This document shows positions 55,621 to 64,000 of a stretch of DNA of 64,000 bases, piece after piece (within the stretch, counting starts at the first letter, position 1; each line of letters begins with the position of its first letter). The DNA is taken from assembly GCA_036346225.1 (NCBI GenBank), contig JARFIW010000003.1:434001-498000 (forward strand), given 5' to 3'. A model generated the notes under the pieces. It searched no databases, had not been told where the DNA came from, and saw only the letters and a list, made by a program, of their open reading frames with translations. The position numbers and the translations under genes were made by a program. Source of the DNA: Platerodrilus igneus (lineage: Eukaryota; Arthropoda; Insecta; Coleoptera; Lycidae).

Positions 55621-57080
55621 CACTTGTAGAAATGTTAATTTATAATTTACTTTGCCTCGACTAGCCGATTCAATCAAATTAAGCACTTCTACAATACTCC
55701 GTATAATGATTAAATATTTACAGCCTTTTTAAATATCTTCTCCCTTTTTAAATTATATACATGTCAGATTTTTAGAAAATCAAGCCAGCAAAACAAGCTT
55801 TATATTACATTTGTAGACCTTTTGAAACGTTTCAAGATGTTTATTACTTTTCATAAATTTATACAAGAAACCCCAATTTGTCGGCTCTTACACTTTGAAT
55901 AATTATTGAGATAAAACAGTTATTAAAAATAAATCATATCAAATCAAAATATCTAAGCTGAAGTGGTTTAGTAGGTGCTCTGCATTCCCAAGAATTGATT
56001 CCAACCAAATTAGTATCCAAATCGTTATTGGTGAGTTTATTCCAATGAAAGCTTTTTCATTTCCGCAATAGAATATTTACCATTTTCAGAGATTATCAAA
56101 TTGCTTGAACAGGCAGCATTCTCTAGAGTCTTGTATCCGAAAATGTATTTCAGATCGTAATTAACAGGAATTAAAACTATTAGGATCGTTATTTCAATTG
56201 TAATTTGATATCGTTGTTAAGATGGTAATTAAAATGTTAATTACGATGGTAATTAAAATGGTGATTAAAAGCCGTCCTTAGAAGTACGGCTCGCTTGTAC
56301 AATTACACACTCTTTAATTTTCACTTTTAATTTAATTTACTGTTTACGTAAATATTTAGCACTTTCAAGTATAGTAACTGCCCAGTTTCTAAAGTATACT
56401 AACTCGATATTCAATTGTCAAGATATTTATAGGATCGGCCCTTTTTGTTTGTGATTCGTTGACTTCACGTGCTAGGCGAGACCAAGTGTCTTATCTCTTG
56501 TTATTTTGGGAAACTTTACCAATTGTGTAGTTCAATTTCATCAAGCGATGCTGAGAATGTTCCGTAATTCATTATTATACCTAACATTTTATTCGGAAAT
56601 CCCAGGAACCTTCGTTCAACAAAGCACGTATTATTGTTGTTGGCCTTATTTTAATCTGAATGGAATAAATTTGGTGTGTGTTTATTTCCTAATAAATTGG
56701 ATTTTTGAACAAATGTCATACTTTTAGATCACGTACACTTTTAAATAATGCATAATTTCTGCGTGCATTTAAGATGATATATCAGCGCACTTTTCGAATA
56801 TTTATCTAGCCAATTCATGCAGGTTTTTCACTGATTTAATTTCAATGCGTTTCGTTACATTTTTAAATTCTTATCTTTGCTCGTAACTACTCTTGATATG
56901 CGTTTTAATCGCTTGTACTGCTATATACAGTGTACTCTCAACTAATAATATTTATAATGAGCTATTTACTCTTCTAAAATCTGTAATTCTGTGCTTTTGT
57001 TACTTGGGAGTTTCTTTTGTTTATTCTACGACCCCTATGACTTAACCTACCCCTTAATTAACCCTATAATTACAGCATTG
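55621..57080. other. Ano10 intron 2, distal part
   Basis: AT-rich. It contains a small run of GATGGTAATTAAAATG-like repeats at 56215-56270. No gene recognised. Confidence 0.4.
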
Positions 57081-57118
57081 AATATATATATATATATATA
57101 TATATAAATATATATATT
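57081..57118. repeat. (TA)n microsatellite with CCCCTTA shoulder
   Basis: Preceded by GACCCCTATGACTTAACC and TACCCCTTAATTAACCC, like the shoulders at 600-645 and 3215-3245. Confidence 0.85.
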
Positions 57119-57506
57119 AATTTGTTTATAGTGTCTGACAGCTTTTTTAATTACATGGTGAAATAGCAATATTGGTATTAACAAAAATCAGTAATCCATT
57201 AAGCTTTATATTAATGATTTGGAAAGCACCATATCCTTCTGGGAATAATATTAATACAAGCGTTACATTTAAAACAATTGTCGATTGTGTTAAAACTTTA
57301 AATATGAAAGAAAACGAAAATCGTCAATGGAAATGTTTATTGTATCAGATGCACATTAAAACATACTTTAGTTATTGATTACAATTTTAATTTTCATATC
57401 AATAGTTTATAAGTTATATGTAGAATATTTTGAAAATTTTCTCTACCCTTGCAAATATGCAGGTTTGAACAAACGCCTTATTATGAAATTTTTTCTTTGT
57501 TTTTAG

Positions 57507-57682
57507 AGGAAATACGACTGTACTTTGGAGAATCCGTAGCTTTGTACTTCACATTCATAGGATTTTATACAACCGCCCTTTTGTTTCCTATGGTGTTAGG
57601 ATTTTTTCAATTACTAGTTTCTACAGAAGCTGTGCCATTTTTCTGCATCTTCAACGTCGTTTGGGTTACTGTATTCTTAGAG
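57507..57682 (+). CDS. Ano10: Anoctamin-10, coding exon 3
   Basis: 176 bp from acceptor TTTCTTTGTTTTTAG (57506) to donor AG|GTAAGC. I preferred this acceptor over the upstream CAG at 57462 because only this one joins exon 2 in phase (G plus AG gives Glu) and gives the family's KQP..EIR.YFGE junction. It encodes [19 protein letters not shown], then a hydrophobic first membrane segment ([15 protein letters not shown]) and the start of the second ([15 protein letters not shown]). The exon ends in phase 0. ANO10 lacks most calcium-site acidic residues of other anoctamins, but that region is outside this window. Confidence 0.93.
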
Positions 57683-58553
57683 GTAAGCAGTAAGTGATAA
57701 CTGAAGTTATTACCTATAGAAAAAATATGATAAGCTTTTATTTAACTAGTCAGAAGACTAACTAACCAATAGAATCTTTCCACTCGTGAGTTAAGCTGTG
57801 TGGTTCTGAATTGTACGTGCATTCACACGCATATGCATACATACGGAGGTAGCAATTGCGTATGGTAAATTTGCGTTTGTATCGATACATGTTCTTGTTC
57901 CTCTCAGACTTTATTCTATATTTAGTCTCTGTTTGCCCATATAGTGCCTTTTCGCCAACAAAGCCATGCTTACAATGCTGTGTATTTATATTATTTAGAA
58001 CATTATAGCACATACTCAGAAATTTTTGGTTTGAACAGACTGGAAAATCAATGTTGCTTTCATCTAGAAAAAGAAAGATGATTTCTTTGAGCTATTATTG
58101 ATCTACTGTGCTTTCAAGGGTCAGTTAGCCGACTGTATAAAGTTTGTGCTTTATCACAAAATAATAATACAAATGTATATTAAATACCTATCTTTAAAAA
58201 AATAGAAATGCTAGTTTGTAATGTTTTCAAATGTATAAAAATAATTTCAAAAGTTTCAAAATAGCTCACGACGACAAAGACTATTTTGGTGCCGAGAAAC
58301 CCTCAAACGACTTTGCGAACATTACTGGTTTCCCCGTACAAAAGTATATGTCCAAAAATACATAGCGTGCTACATTGCGTGTTTGTATAGTAAACACTCC
58401 AGTGGAAAGAGAGAAGGGTGTATGCATTTCATAGACAAAATTTCAATACCTTTTCACATGCTCCACGTAAACCATGGTAGCCACACGCAGTCTTTTTTCT
58501 GAGATTTTAACAAATTTCATTTTTTAATTCTACAAATTTTCTGTTTTGTGTAG
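57683..58553. other. Ano10 intron 3
   Basis: 871 bp, AT-rich, no element recognised. It ends in TTTTCTGTTTTGTGTAG. Confidence 0.7.
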
Positions 58554-58712
58554 ACTTGGAGGCGAAAGTCGAACGAATTAGCATTTCAATGGGGAACAAT
58601 TGGTATGACAAGTCTTGATGAACCAAGAGCAAGTTTTCGTGGTCAAATGGGAATTGATCCAGTTAGTGGTCGTACACAACCGCAGTATCCTAGGTGGAAG
58701 ACTAACGCTAAG
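58554..58712 (+). CDS. Ano10: Anoctamin-10, coding exon 4
   Basis: 159 bp in phase 0 at both ends, acceptor TGTGTAG|ACT, donor AAG|GTAAGT. It encodes TWRRKSNELAFQWGTIGM, matching the family's W+R....+.Y+WGT element after the second membrane segment, then EPRASFRGQMGIDPVSG and PQYPRWKTNAK, matching the cytosolic EPRP.F.G..GI....G...P.YP loop of ANO10. The following exons, with the remaining membrane segments, lie beyond the window. Confidence 0.95.
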
Positions 58713-58829
58713 GTAAGTATCGAACTTAGTATAATATTTTGCAATTAAGCTATCATTTGGTTTCAAAGATTACTGGATTTCAAACATAAACGAATATAAT
58801 TATATAAATAAATCGTATGTCGATCACTC

Positions 58830-60780
58830 AACCCATCATCATTAGGTTTTCAGTTCTGGAACTGGTTAGATGCGTTCCTTCATTATTTCCTATTCTGAGC
58901 TAACCTACACATTTCCCTGAAACTCCCTCAGCCTACATCATTTCACTATCTGTGTGCAATCTTCTATTTTAGGTCTACATCTACCTCTCTTTTTCCTCTT
59001 TCTCTGCTTCTAATATATCCCGCACTATTTCCTCATGCCATAGAACAAGTACTATCATCCTATCTCTTTTATTGTCTACTCTTTTCCACATATTTCTTTC
59101 TTGCTCTACCATGTATATACCTCTTTGTTTCTTCAAGATATCTTCATCATACGTGTGTAGCACCACATTTCTAAGCCTTCATCTTTTTTTCTGTACGCTT
59201 GTCCTACGGTCTACGTTCCACAGCAGAAGAACGCCGTGGTCCACACATATGCTTCCATCAGTCTTTTCCTTGTTTTCATGCTTGTTGTCTTCGAACATAC
59301 TAGTTGCTTTTACTTGTTAAATGCAGCATGGCGTTGTGCCAGTCGGTGTATTATATCTTTTACACTTTTCGCATCTTGTGCTATTTGGCTTCCTAGGTAG
59401 AACAAATCCTTAACCTGTTGTATATTCTGGTTTCGTATTTGTTTTCCGGTTTTTGACTTCTTTTTCCCAACTATACTGGTACTTTAGTTTTATTTTTGTT
59501 AATTTTCATACCATATGTCTCTGTAGCACTGTTTCCATTTCATTAAGAACTGCTTCTAACTCTTCCTTGCTAGATGCTAATACCGCTATATCGTCTGCAA
59601 ATTTGAAAATATGAATCGTTTGTTCCTGCATCATAATTCCAAATGTCTTTCTGCATTTGACTGCATTCAATGCGTCTTCTATATACAAGTTAAAAATGAA
59701 TGGGTATAACGAACATTACTGCCTCACTCGTTGCCTAATATTTATTTCTCTACGTTCCTGCTCTAATTATATTACAGCTTGTTTGCTCTTTGTATAAGCT
59801 ACCTAATATCTGTCTACCCCTATGCTCATTCTAATCTATTTAAGTATCTGTAACATTTTTCCCATTTTACATTGTCGAATCTTTTTAGATTTACAAACCC
59901 TATATACACGCTTTCTTCTTTTTTCCAGTATCACACTTAAAGCTAAAATGACTTCCCGTATTTCCTTGTTTCTAAGCCCAAATTGATCTTTTCTAGTATT
60001 TCTTAGCTCGTTTTCCGTCCGTCTTTATACAATTTTGTCAATATATTTTACATGTGTCCTGTTAAACTTATTGTTCGAAAATTTTTACATCCATACGCAG
60101 CTCTATTTTGTAGTATAGTGACTATGGTGCTATATTTGAAATCTTTGGGTATCCAGCTTGTCTCATACATACAACTGACAAGTGGACAGAAACATGCTGT
60201 TACTGCTTGTCCAGCTTTAGAGTTTCAGCTTGCACTTTATCTGTACCCGGAGCCTTATTATTTTTTAGGTCCTTTAATGCTAGTTTAAACTCGTCTTTGT
60301 ATTGGATATCCCAAATCATCTTTTTCAATGTATAATTCCTGTTCTAGTGTTTCTAGTTCCGGCCCTGTATATACATTTCCTATATATTCTTGCTATCTAT
60401 TTACTTTCTCTACATTTTCTATAATGATGTCTCCTACTGCGCTTCTTAAATTTTTACTATACGGCTTTATATCCCTAAAGTTTATTTTAATTAGTTTGTA
60501 TGCTTTGTCTGTCTTTCCATTGTGTACCTCTTCGCATTTCTCCTAAATCCATTGTTCTTTAGCATTTGGCTGTGTATCTTTGTTTCGCTGCTTTGTCGGA
60601 TTTGTTTTGTATTTTCGCCTCTTCTCTATTGAATTCAGAATATCCTTTATCACCCATGATTTCTTATCTTTTCTGCCCGAAATGTCTAAACTGGATTTAA
60701 TGTTATTCCATTCTGCTTCTACTTCCTTAGTATAGTCGAAACCATGAAGGAAGTCGTCTGCGTCATCACTTGTATTCATA
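58830..60780 (-). pseudogene. LINE (non-LTR) fragment, family B, copy 2
   Basis: On the minus strand: a linker at 60779-60543 (EVEAEWNNIKSSLDISG, KKSWVIKDILNSIEKR), the RT N-terminal block near 60260-60200 (PGTDKVQ-type), further RT pieces down to about 59700, FKFADDIAVLA at about 59610-59585, and C-terminal segments (EQERNMWKRVDNKRDRMIV, LWHEEIVRDILEAEKEE, 59166-58981) to a 3' end near 58830. Stops and shifts are common and the endonuclease is absent. The linker and RT sequences match the copy at 21220-22360. Confidence 0.8.
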
Positions 60781-62589
60781 CGAATTAAGTTGAAAATTTT
60801 AAGTCAGTGTGGCATCACACCAAACACTTAATTTTCATTAACTCTTTTAAAACTTTAAAAAGTATATTCCATTTACAAAATAACTACGAAAGATATCTTG
60901 TTTTAAAGAAAAGGCATAATTTTACCAATGGTTAACCTGTTAAGTATATAAAGTTCAAAACATACGGACACATACTCTCTGTCGTTTTCCCAGATGAACG
61001 TATTTTTATTTAAAACACGTACAAATCGTATTACTGTCTTTATCATATATATTAGTTAGGCTTTTAAACGTATGTTTTGAAGTGAGTGAGACACCTATGA
61101 CGTAGAGGACTTCTTTCGTAGTTCCTACTGTATCTGAAATTTTCCGATGTCTTTCAACAATTCGTTGGACTTATTTCGAGTAAAAATGACGTAACGGTGT
61201 GCTACGGGTGTTTGAAGTATTAAGTTTTAAATTTCGAATTGCTCTAAAAGGGCAGGAATCCCGTAGCAAAATTAAATATGCACCCGCCAACTACAGTTGT
61301 GTGGGAGTGGGTTCCTATGAGTACTAAATGGTAGAAAATTAAACAAATGTGCATAATGACCGCAATTTCGCTTTGGTGCGCTATGAAGCCACGTTATTTC
61401 TACCACTTGCCCTGTTAGGATTTCAATTCGTGGAATTAAAGGGCGCCAACGACGTCTGAGGTAATAGAAATTTTACTGGCTGACGTGTAAACCAGGGATT
61501 GTTGGTTTTCTTGGTGGAATGGACACGAATAAAACTACTCTCCACTAACGTACCTTAAATCTATTCTACAAAACATTAGGTAAACATTAACAAATAGGAA
61601 AAGTAACAACAAAATTTAAAATGTACTTACAGCAATAGTTGGGTTAGTATCCTATAAGTATCACTACAACAAAGTACATACATTGAACAAAAATTGATAA
61701 AATCAATAGCACTCTATTTTTAATACAATTAACCTTATATTCTCTTACTGTGCTAATTTTACAATTATCTCCGTTAACAATGTTATCTTACAGATTCTAA
61801 CTTCCATTTAACCAAGAAATCCTTTCCTCCTTTTATGGCCTGGAATTCCAATATGTTATACTGGGAAACAAACCGTCTCAAATTAAATTAGTTTGTTGGT
61901 GATATCGAAATTCGTGTACCATCACGTGGACTCTCATTATTTCATAATTAGTAGGTATTTGCGACAAACCCAAACTTCTTGTTGTTCTAACCCCACATCT
62001 ATTTGATGAGATTGTAGGAAGTCAAGTTTTTTGTTCAAGTAACTGGCTCGCGATGTCATTCTCCCCCACTGTTAAGTCTTAGAGGGATAGACTATTTATA
62101 TCTACTTAACATGTGTAAGATGGCCTGTAATCATGGTTTATTTTTGTTAACCCTGCTAATTGTGATATTAATAAAAACCTAAATGAGTACAATGTATGAT
62201 GTGTAATTTAATCTCTGTGAGTTCTGCCAATTAAGTTTTTCCTCTGTGTATTAGTTTGTAAGTTTGCTTTTATTGCGTCTGGCATACATTATAACTATCT
62301 GAAATTATGTTATGTAGGTGTATTATTAAATGGAATATTATGTAAAAGAAAACTTTCTCAATCTGTTATGAGAAACATATTGAAATTAATGAATTGGAGT
62401 TTCACTTCAATTGTATTGTACAGCAATAAAAACCGTAGTTTCTACATTTATGAGTTTTACAGAATTACACTATTATCAAATCAAATCAAACTAACACAGA
62501 CTGCTGCAATAATAAGTTGTCTGTTTTAAATTTCTGACATCCTTTTTCGTCTGATTATTTCTCGTAATGCCCAAACGTTACAGTTGTTA
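60781..62589. other. Ano10 intron 4 sequence
   Basis: No gene. 61250-61450 has GGTTCCTATGAGTAC, ACTTGCCCTG and GGAATTAAAGGGCGCCA words that recall family C at 52195-52360 and 62660-62790, so a further shorter, diverged copy is likely. Confidence 0.4.
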
Positions 62590-63370
62590 ATTTTGTATTG
62601 TCCAGAAGAGGCGGAAACTCCATAACAATTTTGAAGGTACACCGGATAAATTTCAGTGATACGAGAGTGGGTTCCAATGCAAAATGATAGCAGTAATAAA
62701 ATGTAAAATGGCCCAAATATAAAACTACTTTTAAAATACTACTTATCTTGAAAGGTTTTACTAACTCTCAAGATTAAAGGGCGCACGCCATACCGTCATA
62801 TCCTAGCAATATCGTCGATGTATTTGCTACCCGGAGGCCGATTATTCAGGATAGCTCTCCTTGCTTCCTGATGCCAAACTCCTCCCCTTAGCTATCTTCT
62901 TTTGTACTCTACTTAAAAACACTTCCTTGCTTTTTACCCAATTATAACAATTTTCAAAATAATGAATTCTCCCAAATATAACTTCATCATTGTGGTAACT
63001 GGATATCTTTTCACAATGATACTTTTGCCTATCTTATCATTAACTGTAAATAAAATTCATCCAAACTTAGACTCTGTTAATAGTAAACTTCACATCATAA
63101 TCATTACACGCCCATTAACTTAAAAGAAACAAAACCTAAAAGACATCCTCTGGCCAGGTATTATTAACATAACTCCTAAAAACCTTAAACTGAAAATAAT
63201 ACACCATTGCATTGTACTAGATTCCTGAATTTCCTTACTACAGTATGTAAAACCCAATTATTTGGAAATGTCGAACAAGACTTTGAAATACGTAGCACAA
63301 TATCAACTTCTGGTTCCACCATTCTGACGTCCGTTAAAAACACTTCATTTACACACAGAAATTTACAATT
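62590..63370 (+). repeat. Dispersed repeat family C, copy 2
   Basis: Collinear with 52160-52940, as described there. The 83-codon open frame at its end (63207-63458) has no family features. Confidence 0.6.
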
Positions 63371-64000
63371 AAAGCTTGCGTTTCACTTAATACACACATT
63401 CAGAATTTCAAAAGTTTCAAACTACTTTTCTGATAATTTTATTCTTAAATGTAAATAACTCATTCCGTCAGTTTACGAACTCATTATAATTATATTTACA
63501 AGCTCGTCTTTACATATCAAGCGTCAAACAAAATAAAATCAAATGCTCAGAACAGTATTTACAATTTGTGTTTTAATGGTTCTAAGATTAACTCCACTGA
63601 TAGACTAAGCATTTCCTCGGCCCATTAGGACACTTCATTCCTGTGATTTATCCAATATAGGTTGATAAGTGAAACTTCTGTTTTCGCTCTTTCCATTAAT
63701 AACCGAATCCTGGTCGAGATCTCCATCGAAGCCCAATACAATTTGCAACCGACCTAAGGGCCATTACCTCTAAAAACGTCCGTCCGTTAACCTTGAATCA
63801 TATTTTTTATCTTGTCCCCGTCAAAGGCATCCATCCGAAAGCAAGCCCCAGCGTACTCTTCCTTGTTATTCACCTTCATTTGTACATTTTATATTAAGTT
63901 CATTTTGAACATTTTATTCTCCCAGTCTTTGTTTAAATATCGTACTCGGTTCCCACGCTATATACGTTTAAAGTTCTCTTGCGGCAAGGTCAATGTCTTC
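63371..64000. other. Intron sequence to window end
   Basis: Nothing recognised. The next Ano10 exon must lie further right. Confidence 0.5.

Noticed and set aside
57463..57506. Use of the upstream CAG (57462) as acceptor for Ano10 exon 3
   Set aside because: It would join exon 2 in the wrong phase and give an early stop. The acceptor at 57506 keeps phase and the conserved junction.

Overview
The window looks like AT-rich nuclear DNA from an arthropod, most likely an insect. The evidence is the mix of mobile elements (Polinton/Maverick, gypsy LTR, two or more LINE lineages, Penelope, mariner, pogo, tRNA-like SINEs), many (TA)n tracts, GT-AG introns and very low gene density. The sequence does not allow me to name the species.

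The only host gene I can support is the 5' part of an anoctamin-10 (ANO10/TMEM16K) orthologue on the + strand. Four coding exons (15060-15269, 50825-51218, 57507-57682, 58554-58712) join in phase and encode the start methionine, the cytosolic N-terminal domain and the first membrane segments. The rest lies beyond position 64000. Intron 1 is about 35.6 kb long and made largely of nested transposons.

Layout: 1-15059 is upstream or 5'-UTR intron territory with a Penelope RT fragment next to (TA)n tracts, an inverted pair of tRNA-like SINEs, short tandem repeats, an internally deleted mariner and a near-perfect 34-bp hairpin. 15718-18350 is a pogo-type transposase split by a 939-bp insertion with a 12-bp target duplication. 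18580-24092 holds gag-like and LINE remnants. 24099-47286 is a 23.2-kb Polinton/Maverick with 5'-AG..CT-3' ends and a 6-bp target duplication (CCGGAT), inserted in a LINE whose two halves flank it (23880-24092 and 47293-49440). The Polinton is mostly one giant palindrome. Arms of about 5.3 kb each carry a decayed DNA polymerase B, a 120-bp minisatellite, a tRNA-like sequence and an ACCGGTTTT-type repeat field. They enclose a 2.8-kb unique centre with decayed virion genes: penton-like minor capsid, adenain-like protease, a PLA2-domain protein and an FtsK/A32-like packaging ATPase. No major capsid protein or integrase was recognised. A 9.8-kb gypsy element (36566-46367, 4-bp target duplication) is nested in the right arm.

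49440-64000 holds Ano10 exons 2-4, a diverged dispersed repeat (52160-52940 and 62590-63370), GT/CA-rich low-complexity DNA with a tRNA-like SINE head, and a second LINE (58830-60780). Nearly all element genes carry stops or frameshifts. The best-preserved reading frames are the gypsy gag, the last 580 codons of gypsy pol and the Penelope RT.
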